A DNA stretch of 30,334 nucleotides from the NCBI GenBank assembly GCA_014879855.1, contig JACSRH010000216.1, positions 1 to 30,334 of the forward strand. The letters are read 5' to 3'. The notes below the pieces were generated by a model. It saw only the letters and a program-made list of their open reading frames with translations, did no database searches and was not told where the DNA came from. This stretch comes from Caldilineaceae bacterium (GTDB lineage Bacteria > Chloroflexota > Anaerolineae > Caldilineales > Caldilineaceae). The stretch's first letter is position 1. The number at the start of each line of letters is the position of its first letter. A program made the position numbers and the translations under genes. This document shows positions 1 to 7,633 of the stretch, one piece after another.

Positions 1-194
1 GCCAGACGCGTCATATCCAGCACACGATGGGTGACTGTGTGCCCGCGGCGCTGCACATGAATAACGAGCGGCGTATTCCACACAAACCCGCCGCCGGGCC
101 AGCGCGCTCGCACGACAAGCGATTCACCCGTGAGTGTGTAAAAGCCGGCAATCTGTGGCGTCCCGGTTTGGCGTTGAACTGAAAACCATTGCAT
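1..194 (-). CDS. Unknown protein, N-terminal part only
   Basis: An open frame runs from an ATG at 194 on the minus strand off the left edge, giving at least 64 residues starting MQWFSVQRQTG. The frame is closed by a TAG four codons upstream, so this is the first in-frame ATG. The visible peptide alternates hydrophobic and polar residues with several Trp, Gly and Pro (for example RWPGGGFVW), as in a beta-rich domain. I do not recognise a family and see no signal peptide or clear membrane helix. A GAGG lies about 17 bases upstream, too far for a normal ribosome site, so translation may be nearly leaderless. It is divergent from the CBS-domain gene. The composition looks coding, but the call rests on an open frame alone. 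Confidence 0.45.
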   Translation of the reverse strand, partial: MQWFSVQRQTGTPQIAGFYTLTGESLVVRARWPGGGFVWNTPLVIHVQRRGHTVTHRVLDMTRL

Positions 195-279
195 AGATAA
201 AGCATACTACATCCTCTATCTCTTGACCATCATGATGGGAGCCACGAGAACGTTCCTGCCAATGAGAAATACGCGCCGA

Positions 280-308
280 TTGTGACATGCTTGTTCCTGG
301 GGTACAAT
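280..308 (+). promoter_or_regulatory. Predicted sigma70-type promoter of the CBS-domain gene
   Basis: TTGTGA at 280-285 (4/6 to the -35 consensus) and TACAAT at 303-308 (5/6 to the -10 consensus) are separated by exactly 17 bases. They lie 45 bases before the ATG at 354, which has its own Shine-Dalgarno site. Confidence 0.6.
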
Positions 309-353
309 AACGCCAATTCTTCGTGCATTTCTTCACAAAAAGGAGCGCTCCCC

Positions 354-752
354 ATGAAAGAAATGACTGTGATAGAGGCCAAACGGTTTGGCGTCATCAC
401 CTGTCGGACAACTGCCACTCTGATGTCCGCCGCGTGCACTATGCAAGAGAACAATATCAGCGCGCTCGTGGTTGTGGACGGCGAAGGCTACTTGGCCGGC
501 GTCATCACCCGCACGGATCTGGTGCGCGCCGGTTACGAACAACCAGACTGGCAGCAGCAATCTGTGCGCGCTTACATGAACGGCGACGTCGTGACCGTCA
601 ACCTGGACGACCGGCTGGAAAAGGTGATGGCGTTGCTGATCGAGCGGCACATTCATCGCGTCGTCGCGGTCAAACCCTTTGGCGACAAACTCAAACCGAT
701 GGGGGTGCTTTCCGCGGCCGACATCATTTATCACATGGCAAGCTGCCGTTGA
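354..752 (+). CDS. Two-CBS-domain protein
   Basis: Stand-alone protein of 132 residues made of two CBS domains, roughly residues 8-62 and 72-130. Each has the usual beta-alpha-beta-beta pattern; visible pieces are ALVVVDGEGYLAGVITRTDLV in the first and HRVVAVKPFGDKLKPMGVLS in the second. CBS pairs form a Bateman module that binds adenine nucleotides and regulates a partner protein; no catalytic domain is attached. The ATG at 354 was chosen because AAGGAG at 340-345 stands 8 bases before it; a longer frame starting at 282 would overlap the promoter. The next gene is a SulP transporter, but an intrinsic terminator separates the two, so a functional link is not shown. The partner is unknown. It could equally be annotated as an IMPDH-like CBS protein. 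Confidence 0.88.
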   Translation: MKEMTVIEAKRFGVITCRTTATLMSAACTMQENNISALVVVDGEGYLAGVITRTDLVRAGYEQPDWQQQSVRAYMNGDVVTVNLDDRLEKVMALLIERHIHRVVAVKPFGDKLKPMGVLSAADIIYHMASCR

Positions 753-813
753 AGCCCTGGAGACAGTCCGCCACGCGCACGCTGGAATGGAATGCATTGG
801 TCGCGCCCTGGCC

Positions 814-842
814 TTGACATTTTGGAGGGCGAGGGGTAAAAC
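814..842 (+). promoter_or_regulatory. Possible promoter upstream of the terminator before the SulP gene
   Basis: A perfect -35 hexamer TTGACA (814-819) is followed after 17 bases by TAAAAC (837-842), a 4/6 match to the -10 consensus. Transcription would begin near 849, about 10 bases before the strong hairpin at 859-885. It could drive the SulP gene through an attenuator, make a very short RNA, or be a chance match. Confidence 0.4.
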
Positions 843-858
843 GAACAGCTGAAAGCGT

Positions 859-892
859 ACAGGCCGATCAACCTGATCGGCCTGTTTTTATT
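859..892 (+). terminator. Intrinsic terminator
   Basis: Perfect 12-bp stem (859-870 with 874-885) around the 3-base loop ACC, followed directly by TTTTTATT. It lies 106 bases after the CBS gene stop and 35 bases before the SulP start codon. It is the best intrinsic terminator in the window. Confidence 0.88.
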
Positions 893-926
893 GGTTATCA
901 GTTGCTGGCAGAAGAACGGGTGAGTC

Positions 927-2639
927 ATGCAGCGATTATCTCTGAGTGGGCTGTGGCGACGTGAGTTCAGCGGCTATAGCGCTGGAAAGTTTCGTCAGGA
1001 TTTGCTGGCCGGGTTGACCGTGGCGGCGGTGGCGCTGCCGCTGGCGCTTGCCTTCGGCGTGGCTTCGGGCGCCACTGCCGCCGCTGGTCTCGTGACGGCG
1101 ATCCTGGCTGGCTTGGTTATCGGCGCGCTCTCCGGCGCACCCTATCAGATCTCCGGGCCGACCGGCGCCATGAGCGCGGTGCTCATCATTATCGCGCAGC
1201 GCGTCGGCGTTGAAGGCGTCTGGATGACTGGCCTGATCGCCGGCGCCATCATCCTGGTCATTGGGCTGTTGCGGATGGGACGCTTCGTGGCGTTTATTCC
1301 CTCCTCGGTGATCACAGGCTTTACATCAGGCATTGCGTTCATCATCTTCGTCGGGCAGATCGACAACTTTCTGGGCGTCGATACCGCAGGCGCCGAGTCG
1401 GCAGGTCTCAAACTTTTCGGCTATTTTCGGGGTGGCTTTACGCTGGCATGGCCTACGGTATTGATTGGCCTGCTGGTGGTCGGCATTATGCTTCTCTGGC
1501 CGGCGTGTTTCAACCGCGCTGTGCCAAGTTCGCTGGTCGGCATTGTCGCCGCCACTGCCGTCGCCGTGGTGACGCAGTGGCCCGTCGCCTCTATCGGCGA
1601 GATTCCGCGCACGATTCTGCTTGACCAGCGCCTGACGTTCGCCACCATCCCGTGGGAGCATCTCAACGAGCTGATCCTGCCTGCCCTGTCTGTGGCCGCG
1701 CTGGGTGCGGTTGAGTCGCTGCTGTGCGGCGCGGTCGGCTCCAAGATGACCGGCATCCGTTTGCAAGCCAACCAGGAGTTGGTCGCCCAGGGGATCGGCA
1801 ATCTCATCATTCCCTTCTTTGGCGGCGTGCCGGCGACAGCCGCGATCGCGCGCTCGTCGGTCGGCATCAAGTCCGGCGGGCAGACGCGGCTGGTGAGCAT
1901 CATCCATGCGCTGGCGCTGCTGGCCGCGGCCCTCCTCCTTGCGCCCATCATTGCCTTGACGCCGCTGACGGCGCTGGCCGGCGTCTTGATGGTGACGGCA
2001 GTGCGCATGAACGAATGGGATGCGATCAGCTTTATGTTCTCACACCGCTTCAAAACCGGGATTGCCACCTTTCTCATCACGTTTCTGGCGACGATCACGC
2101 TTGACTTGACGCAGGCCATCATCATCGGGGGTATTCTCTCGGCTGGCATCTTTATCAACCAGGTCGCAAACCTGGAGGTGGATATTCGCATGGTGGATGT
2201 TGAACGGATGCGCGCGCGCGGCATCCACCTCAAAACCGATTGCAACTACATTCGAGTGGCGTTTCTGACCGGGCCGCTCTTTTTCGCCGCCACCAACACG
2301 TTCAACGAAGCCTTTGCCCACGAAGAAGACGTCGATACCCTGATTCTCTCGATGCGCGCCGTGCCTCTGATCGACCTTTCCGGCATTGAGGCGCTGCACA
2401 CGTTGCACGACACGTTGGCCGCCCAGGGCAAGACGCTGATGCTGGCAGCCATGCATCCCAAGGTGATGCGTATGCTCGAACGCGCTGGTCTCGACGCTAT
2501 CATTGGCAAAGACAACTTTTTCTGGAGCGCCGACCGCGCCATCCTGGTCGCCGAGGCGCGCCACGAACACCTAAAGCCGCAGATAGTCGATGAGATTGAA
2601 TCTTCTCAGGTAGTTGGGCCACTGGCAATGCCGATATAA
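927..2639 (+). CDS. SulP/SLC26 family anion transporter with STAS domain
   Basis: Membrane transporter of 570 residues, in the usual size range of bacterial SulP proteins. Residues about 20-420 form the hydrophobic transport domain, with the family segment YQISGPTGAMSAVL near residue 72 and FGGVPATAAIARSSVGIKSGG near residue 298. Residues about 440-545 form the cytoplasmic STAS domain, with the STAS loop IDLSG whose Ser is the usual phosphorylation position. SulP proteins move sulfate, bicarbonate or dicarboxylates, usually with Na+ or H+; the sequence does not tell which. No carbonic anhydrase or sulfate-assimilation gene is in view to decide. The start at 927 has only a weak site (GGGTGA at 918-923). 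The terminator at 859-892 makes it a separate unit from the CBS gene. Confidence 0.93.
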   Translation: MQRLSLSGLWRREFSGYSAGKFRQDLLAGLTVAAVALPLALAFGVASGATAAAGLVTAILAGLVIGALSGAPYQISGPTGAMSAVLIIIAQRVGVEGVWMTGLIAGAIILVIGLLRMGRFVAFIPSSVITGFTSGIAFIIFVGQIDNFLGVDTAGAESAGLKLFGYFRGGFTLAWPTVLIGLLVVGIMLLWPACFNRAVPSSLVGIVAATAVAVVTQWPVASIGEIPRTILLDQRLTFATIPWEHLNELILPALSVAALGAVESLLCGAVGSKMTGIRLQANQELVAQGIGNLIIPFFGGVPATAAIARSSVGIKSGGQTRLVSIIHALALLAAALLLAPIIALTPLTALAGVLMVTAVRMNEWDAISFMFSHRFKTGIATFLITFLATITLDLTQAIIIGGILSAGIFINQVANLEVDIRMVDVERMRARGIHLKTDCNYIRVAFLTGPLFFAATNTFNEAFAHEEDVDTLILSMRAVPLIDLSGIEALHTLHDTLAAQGKTLMLAAMHPKVMRMLERAGLDAIIGKDNFFWSADRAILVAEARHEHLKPQIVDEIESSQVVGPLAMPI

Positions 2640-2676
2640 AATGGTTGGAGGGGCGAGACCCTGAATTTGCGCACTC

Positions 2677-2682
2677 TATAAT
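2677..2682 (+). promoter_or_regulatory. Perfect -10 hexamer just before the alpha/beta hydrolase gene
   Basis: TATAAT lies 13 bases before the preferred ATG at 2696. No convincing -35 box is visible at 16-18 bases, so it is either a weak promoter giving a very short leader or chance. The SulP gene ends 56 bases upstream, so read-through is also possible. Confidence 0.35.
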
Positions 2683-2695
2683 GGGGATGCACACC

Positions 2696-3739
2696 ATGCA
2701 ACTGCCTGTTGATCGCTATGCTGTTGTCGAGGGTCTGCGGCTGCGCTACTGGCTGGAGGGAGAGGATGGGCCGCATCTCGTGCTGATTCACGGGATTGGC
2801 GGCTCTGTCGATGTGTGGCGCAAACAGTTTGAGCACCTGCCGCGCACCCACCGCGTCCTGGCGCTTGATTTGCCCGGTTGCGGCCGTTCTGCGATTCCCA
2901 CTGCGTATCCATCTGATGCCTTGCACATGCTGGCGACAGCAGTGCGCGGGCTTATGCAACAGGTCGGCATGGAGCAGGCCACCCTGATCGGCTCTTCGCT
3001 CGGCGGCGCGGTGACGGTGGAATTTGCCATGCGCTGGCCGGAACTCGTCGCGTCGCTGGTGCTGGTTGGCCCGGCTGGGATGACCAGCAAAGTTGCCTGG
3101 CCCTTGCGCCTGATGTCGGTGCGCGGCGTGGGGGAATTGTTGACGCACCCCGATCGCGCGCGAACTGCGCAGGCAATCCGCCAATGCGTCGCAAATCCTG
3201 CGGCCGTGACAGAGAGCGACATCGACCGCGCTTTTATAATGGCGAATTTGCCCGGCGCGCAGGCGGCGTTCCTCCGTTTGCTGCGCGTTTACACCGGGCT
3301 GCGCGGCGTGGATCGATGCGAGCTGCTGCGGTTGCACGCGGGCATGCGCACCATCCATGTCCCGGTGCTGGTGATCTGGGGTGATCAGGATCGCATCCTG
3401 CCGGTCTCTGCGGCTGCCAATGCCCGGATGCATCTGCCCAACGCTGGCCTGGTCATACGCCCGCAGCGCGGCCATCTCGTTTTTGTCGAAGAGCCAGAAA
3501 TGTTCGGGCAGATGGTCGCTGAATTTGTGCGCGCGCCAGACCAAGTGCTGGCGCGCAGCGACATCGCGCTGTCAGCGCCTCAAGCGCCGGCGCGCCAATT
3601 TCTGAACCGCTTGCGCACAATGATGTCTGCATCCATTGCCAGCCCGCTGTCAGGACGCACCGTGGTCGCGGCTTCGGCAGGCATGTTGCTGCTCTTTGCC
3701 CTTCAATATTCCCGGCAACGTCAAGATCAGGGGAGATAG
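2696..3739 (+). CDS. Alpha/beta hydrolase with C-terminal membrane anchor
   Basis: Alpha/beta-hydrolase fold protein of 347 residues from the ATG at 2696, which has GGGGA 8 bases upstream; in-frame starts also exist at 2645, 2681 and 2687. The oxyanion-hole region is LIHGIGG (30-36), the nucleophile elbow GSSLGG puts Ser101 in the GxSxG motif, the acid is in WGDQDRILP and the His in RGHLVFVEEP, so the triad is complete. After the fold ends, near residue 285, there is a linker and then a hydrophobic stretch at about 322-338 (VVAASAGMLLLFALQY) followed by SRQRQDQGR. This looks like a single C-terminal membrane helix with a basic cytoplasmic end, which is unusual for this superfamily. The substrate cannot be read from the sequence. 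The amidase gene follows after 7 bases, so the two are very likely co-transcribed. Confidence 0.88.
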   Translation: MQLPVDRYAVVEGLRLRYWLEGEDGPHLVLIHGIGGSVDVWRKQFEHLPRTHRVLALDLPGCGRSAIPTAYPSDALHMLATAVRGLMQQVGMEQATLIGSSLGGAVTVEFAMRWPELVASLVLVGPAGMTSKVAWPLRLMSVRGVGELLTHPDRARTAQAIRQCVANPAAVTESDIDRAFIMANLPGAQAAFLRLLRVYTGLRGVDRCELLRLHAGMRTIHVPVLVIWGDQDRILPVSAAANARMHLPNAGLVIRPQRGHLVFVEEPEMFGQMVAEFVRAPDQVLARSDIALSAPQAPARQFLNRLRTMMSASIASPLSGRTVVAASAGMLLLFALQYSRQRQDQGR

Positions 3740-3746
3740 CCATCGC

Positions 3747-4406
3747 ATGACTGCCATCCATCCGATTGTCAGCCCAAACTTTGACCCACAACCGATCGAT
3801 GTGCGTTTTCTGGTGCTGCATTACACGGCGGTGGATCTGGCGCGCACCCTGGAGATCTTCACCGACCCTGCGCGCAAAGTCGCAGCCCACCTCGTTGTGG
3901 ATGTGGACGGCGCAATTTACGAGTGCGTGCCTTGTTGGGCAGGGGTGGCGCTGCGCGGCTGGCATGCCGGCGTCAGCCACTGGCATGACGGTTTAACGCG
4001 GTGGGAGGCGCTCAACGATTGGTCGATCGGCGTTGAGATCGTGAATTTCAACGGCAACATTTTCCCCTTCACCGATGCACAGTATAGGGCGCTTGCCAGG
4101 GTGGTGGGACATTTGCGCGGTCAATATCCCGCGCTTGCCCAAGCCGAGGCTGTGCTCAGCCATGAGCAGATCGCCGGCTTTCGCGGCAAGGCGGATCCAG
4201 GCTGGTGTTTTGACTGGCCGCGCTTTTTTACCATGTGCTATCCTGACCAGCCAGCGCCCGTGCGTGCGCCGATCTGCCCTCCGGCGCTGCGCGCGGCGTT
4301 GGCGCGTTTAAGCGAGGTGGCGCCGGCCAACGGGAGTAGGGCCAATGCCTTCTGGGAACGCGTCAGCCTCCTCACGGAGACGGCAGTGGCGCTGGCGCAA
4401 CGATGA
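3747..4406 (+). CDS. N-acetylmuramoyl-L-alanine amidase, AmpD-like (amidase_2)
   Basis: Protein of 219 residues with an amidase_2/PGRP-type zinc amidase domain over about residues 15-170. Candidate zinc ligands by comparison with AmpD are His25 (LHYTA), His139 (LSHEQIAG) and Asp150 (KADPGWCFDW); Glu97 in SIGVEIVNFN fits the catalytic Glu. Such enzymes cut the amide bond between muramic acid and the stem peptide. No signal peptide is visible, so a cytoplasmic AmpD-like role in cell-wall recycling is more likely than an exported autolysin. The C-terminal 50 residues are helical and not recognised. The ATG at 3747 follows GGGGAG at 3730-3735. The gene starts 7 bases after the hydrolase stop and is probably in an operon with it. 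Confidence 0.88.
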   Translation: MTAIHPIVSPNFDPQPIDVRFLVLHYTAVDLARTLEIFTDPARKVAAHLVVDVDGAIYECVPCWAGVALRGWHAGVSHWHDGLTRWEALNDWSIGVEIVNFNGNIFPFTDAQYRALARVVGHLRGQYPALAQAEAVLSHEQIAGFRGKADPGWCFDWPRFFTMCYPDQPAPVRAPICPPALRAALARLSEVAPANGSRANAFWERVSLLTETAVALAQR

Positions 4407-4410
4407 AGAG

Positions 4411-4503
4411 AGGGGAAGAGACAGGGAGACAGGGAGAGGAGGAGGCTTCACCATTCACAACACGTTCTAGTCTCCTAGTCTCCTAGCCTCCTAGTCTCCC
4501 TTC
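4411..4503. repeat. Hairpin repeat element, GGGAGA/TCTCC family (intergenic copy)
   Basis: Between two convergent genes lie a G/A-rich arm (4411-4446, units like GGGAGACA), a spacer, and a C/T-rich arm made of four 8-base units TAGTCTCC at 4468-4475, 4476-4483, 4484-4491 (one change) and 4492-4499. The arms are imperfectly complementary and could fold. The position after both stop codons allows use as a two-way terminator. The same sequence type occurs inside carB and the DUF2079 gene. Confidence 0.8.
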
Positions 4504-4507
4504 GCTG

Positions 4508-5857
4508 CTACAGCAACTCCTGCTCCGCCATCGTCAGCGCGTGCTCGAAAATGTCCAATCCCTCGTCCACTTCGGCGCGAGTGACGACGAGCGGCGGAAT
4601 TATGCGCATCGAGTTGGCGCCACACCCCATGATCAACAGACCGTGCTCAAAGGCCAGTTCGACGATGCGATTGCGCAGCCGCGCGTCGGCAACCTTAGTG
4701 ACCTTGTCCTGGACAAATTCAACACCGAGCATCAGCCCCTTGCCGCGCACGTCACCCATGCTAGGATGGCGCGCGGCCATGACGTGCAGGCGCTGTAGGA
4801 TGTAGTCGCCTTGGTCGACTGCATTCTGGATGCCGCCATTTTCCAGCACCTCCATTGTCGCCAGCGCGGCCACCATTGCCAGTGGGTTGCCGCCATAGGT
4901 GTTGCCGTGCGCGCCGGTGGGCCAGGTGGCAAGGCTGCGCTTGGCAAGCACCGCGCCCAATGGCACCCCCGACGCAATGCCTTTCGCCGTGCAGACGATG
5001 TCCGGCTCAACGCCCCAGTGCTCAATGGCCCACCACTTGCCGGTGCGTCCCATGCCGCTCTGCACCTCGTCAACGATCAACAGAATGCCGTGACGGTCGC
5101 ACAATTCGCGCAGCCGCGGGAAGAAGGATGCCGGCGGCACGACATAGCCGCCTTCCCCCTGAATCGGTTCGACCAGCACCGCTGCGACATCTTCCGGCGC
5201 CAGGATGCTCTTGAAGATGATCTTCTCCAGGTAGTTGATGACCGTTTCGCCATAGTCAGCATCGCCTGGCTGCATTGCAAGCACAGGGCGATATTCGTAA
5301 GGATAGGGCGCGTGCGTCACTTCGCGGATGGGCAGAAAGCCGCGGCGCTGCGTTGTTTTGCTAGCGGTAAAGCCTAGCGCCCCCAATGTGCGGCCGTGAA
5401 AACCGCCCATAAAGCCGATAAAATTGGGCCGCCCTGTATGATAACGCGCCAGTTTGATCGCACCTTCGACTGCTTCCGTGCCGGAATTGCCTACAAAAAC
5501 GCTGGCTGGCTCGCTGAACGGGGCAATCTCATCCAGGCGCTCGCTCAGGCGCACCCAACTTTCGTGATAATAGTCGGAAGAGATGTGTAGAAACTTTTCC
5601 GCCTGTTGCTGGATGGCGCGCACCACATGCGGGTGGCTATGCCCAGTCGAGTTGACGGCAATACCCGATACAAAGTCGATGAAACGGTTGCCATCGACGT
5701 CGTAGACCTGTGACCCCAGGCCGTGCGACATCGCAAAATCGGCGACGCGCCCATACGCGTGCGAAACGACCGCACGGTCGCGCTCCAGAATTGCCTGGGC
5801 CTTTGGGCCGGGGACGTGCAGGCGCGTCACCGTGTGATTTGTCGTAGTTGCTAACAT
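4508..5857 (-). CDS. Class III (acetylornithine/GABA-type) aminotransferase
   Basis: PLP-dependent aminotransferase of 449 residues, normal length for the class III (omega-aminotransferase, fold type I) family. Lys292 in CTAKGIASGVPLG is the Schiff-base Lys, Asp263 in LLIVDEVQSGMGRTG contacts the pyridine nitrogen, and GNSGTEAVEGAIKLAR (123-138) is the phosphate-binding region. These enzymes move the amino group of omega- or alpha-amino acids to a keto acid. Nothing separates GABA, acetylornithine or another substrate, so no symbol is given. The start is well supported by GAGGAGG at 5862-5868, 4 bases before the ATG. It lies 68 bases after the IclR regulator on the same strand and is probably expressed with it, which argues for an inducible catabolic enzyme rather than arginine synthesis. 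Confidence 0.92.
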   Translation of the reverse strand: MLATTTNHTVTRLHVPGPKAQAILERDRAVVSHAYGRVADFAMSHGLGSQVYDVDGNRFIDFVSGIAVNSTGHSHPHVVRAIQQQAEKFLHISSDYYHESWVRLSERLDEIAPFSEPASVFVGNSGTEAVEGAIKLARYHTGRPNFIGFMGGFHGRTLGALGFTASKTTQRRGFLPIREVTHAPYPYEYRPVLAMQPGDADYGETVINYLEKIIFKSILAPEDVAAVLVEPIQGEGGYVVPPASFFPRLRELCDRHGILLIVDEVQSGMGRTGKWWAIEHWGVEPDIVCTAKGIASGVPLGAVLAKRSLATWPTGAHGNTYGGNPLAMVAALATMEVLENGGIQNAVDQGDYILQRLHVMAARHPSMGDVRGKGLMLGVEFVQDKVTKVADARLRNRIVELAFEHGLLIMGCGANSMRIIPPLVVTRAEVDEGLDIFEHALTMAEQELL

Positions 5858-5925
5858 GGTGCCTCCTCATACTTTCTAGAAATAAGTGCTTGACTGGCTG
5901 CGTTTTGAGTGACTTTACTTTGCTC

Positions 5926-6726
5926 TTACCCTGGCCAATAGCCAAGTTGCCGAGATATTTGACGGGCGGCCATCTGCACCATGGCGGCAAGGGACGGCAG
6001 CCGTTCCCGCGTCAGCCGCAAGCTTGGCCCGCCCACGCTGATGGCCGCGACGACTGCTCGTTCGCGATCGACGACGGGCGCAGCCACCGCCGTGAAGCCC
6101 GGTTCCAGCTCGCCAACCGCAAGGGCGACGCCTTCCTGGCGCACGCGCGCCAGCTCGCGGCGCAAACAGTCGGGATCGACGATGGTCTGCTCGGTCAACG
6201 CTGGCAACGGCTCTGCCAAGAAGCCAGCGAGCGCGGCGTCCGTGCGCGCGGCCAGCAGCACCTTGCCCGTGGCCGTGGCGTGGATCGGCAATCGATTGCC
6301 CACATCCTGCGTCATGCCCATGGGGTTGCTGCTCGCAATCTCATCGATGACCAGCACACAATTTTCGACCTGCACTTCCAGGGTGGCTGCCTCTCCTGAC
6401 TGTTCGGCGAGTGTGACCAGCACCGGCCGGCTCATGGCGCGCAAAGGGTTAGAGCGCATCGCCGTCCCGCCGATTGCGATCAATTCGACTCCTAAACGGT
6501 AACCGCCAGACAGCGGGTTGCGCATCAACAGCCGTTCAGCCTCTAACGCGGAGAGCAGGCGAAAGGTGGTCGTCTTGTTCAAACCCGCGGCTTGCGCCAG
6601 ATCGCTCAGCGCCCATTCCGGCTGTGCATCGCTAAACGCCTTGAGCAGCGCAAGCGCACGCGCTACCGCCTGCGTGCCTGGGTAAACTTCGGTGGCGTGA
6701 AGATCGATCTCTTGTACAGAAGCCAT
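5926..6726 (-). CDS. IclR family transcriptional regulator
   Basis: Protein of 266 residues with the standard IclR layout: an N-terminal winged helix-turn-helix (about 20-75; LSDLAQAAGLNKTTTFRLLSALE is the recognition region) and a C-terminal effector domain (about 90-260), including LPIHATATGKVLLAA and the late segment AVVAAISVGGPSLRL. IclR proteins bind small metabolites and act as repressors or activators of adjacent catabolic operons. AAGGGA stands just upstream of the ATG. The gene is divergent from the deiodinase-like/M81 pair and upstream of the aminotransferase, so it is the natural regulator of both transcripts. Candidate operators are in the shared 191-bp gap. Confidence 0.95.
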   Translation of the reverse strand: MASVQEIDLHATEVYPGTQAVARALALLKAFSDAQPEWALSDLAQAAGLNKTTTFRLLSALEAERLLMRNPLSGGYRLGVELIAIGGTAMRSNPLRAMSRPVLVTLAEQSGEAATLEVQVENCVLVIDEIASSNPMGMTQDVGNRLPIHATATGKVLLAARTDAALAGFLAEPLPALTEQTIVDPDCLRRELARVRQEGVALAVGELEPGFTAVAAPVVDRERAVVAAISVGGPSLRLTRERLPSLAAMVQMAARQISRQLGYWPG

Positions 6727-6760
6727 GGCATCCCTTGCGTCGCGTGGATTTGCTCTGTTG

Positions 6761-6811
6761 TTTCACGATATGGAATATAGTATCACAAGGTGTAGAATAA
6801 AGCAATACTAT
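6761..6811. promoter_or_regulatory. Candidate IclR operators in the divergent promoter region
   Basis: TTTCA-N5-TGGAA at 6761-6775 is a 15-base near-palindrome of the kind bound by IclR-family dimers. Directly beside it is an inverted pair ATAGTAT (6777-6783) and ATACTAT (6805-6811). Both lie in an A+T-rich gap between divergent start codons. The assignment is by position and symmetry only. Confidence 0.45.
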
Positions 6812-6917
6812 GGATGTTATCTTCGTTTTATGGAAATTGACGATCACAGAGGCTTGTGTTACTTTGCTAGGCGCTACGATGATTTGAGAGTGCACTCATA
6901 AGCACGAGGAAGCGTGT

Positions 6918-7586
6918 ATGGCGCCGCCCATGGTTCCGTTGGTCGAGTATCGTGAACTTCCGGTCGATGAGATGCGCCAGCGCGCGGCCGCGTTCTACGC
7001 TGAACTTCGCCGGCGTCGCTCGGTGCGCCATTTCTCCAGCCGACCTGTGCCGCGAGAGGTGATCGAGACTTGTCTGCGTACAGCAGGGACGGCGCCCAAC
7101 GGCGCCAACTTGCAGCCGTGGCACTTCGTTGTGGTCAGCAATGCGACTGTCAAGCGGCGCATCCGGGAAGCAGCCGAGGCCGAGGAGCACGAATTCTACA
7201 GCGGCCGCGCCCCACAGGAATGGCGCGAGGCATTGGCCCCACTCGGCGTCGACGCCAACAAGCCATTCCTGGAAACGGCGCCCTATCTGATCGCTATTTT
7301 CGCCCAATCCTACGGAGTGGCGCCCGACGGACGTAAGATCAAACATTACTACGTCACCGAATCGGTTGGCATCGCCACCGGTTTTTTAATTGCGGCGCTG
7401 CATGATGCAGGGTTGGTTATGCTTACACACACGCCCAGCCCGCTGGGATTTCTAAACACGATTCTGGAGCGGCCCAACAACGAACGCCCTTTTCTGCTGC
7501 TGGTGGTGGGGTATCCGGCTGAGGATGCGCAGACGCCGGTGATTCCGAAGAAGGCATTGGAAGTAATCGCGACTTTTGTGGAATAA
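6918..7586 (+). CDS. Nitroreductase-fold flavoprotein, iodotyrosine deiodinase (IYD)-like
   Basis: FMN protein of 222 residues in the nitroreductase superfamily, closest by eye to iodotyrosine deiodinase rather than to NfsB-type enzymes. Family segments are RRRSVRHFS (32-40), TAGTAPNGANLQPWHFVVV (55-73), HYYVTESVGIATG, AALHDAGLV and a late VGYP. The three residues that in mammalian IYD hold the amino acid zwitterion (Glu157, Tyr161, Lys182) have apparent counterparts in Glu90, Tyr94 (EEHEFY) and Lys115 (DANKPFLETAP). Bacterial IYD homologues reductively remove halogen from halotyrosines, so that activity is plausible; it is inferred, not shown. The enzyme is probably cytoplasmic, as no membrane anchor is seen. 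It starts a plus-strand unit divergent from IclR and precedes the M81 gene by 47 bases. Generic annotation would be nitroreductase family protein. Confidence 0.85.
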   Translation: MAPPMVPLVEYRELPVDEMRQRAAAFYAELRRRRSVRHFSSRPVPREVIETCLRTAGTAPNGANLQPWHFVVVSNATVKRRIREAAEAEEHEFYSGRAPQEWREALAPLGVDANKPFLETAPYLIAIFAQSYGVAPDGRKIKHYYVTESVGIATGFLIAALHDAGLVMLTHTPSPLGFLNTILERPNNERPFLLLVVGYPAEDAQTPVIPKKALEVIATFVE

Positions 7587-7633
7587 AGCACTGTTTTTTG
7601 CCGGAAAGCGAACACTATACAGGAGATTTTGTC

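Noticed and set aside
3233..3242. TATAAT inside the alpha/beta hydrolase gene
   Set aside because: No -35 partner and no gene start downstream; likely chance within coding sequence.
6632..6895. 87-codon minus-strand frame across the IclR promoter region
   Set aside because: It covers the divergent regulatory gap and reads the IclR gene out of frame.
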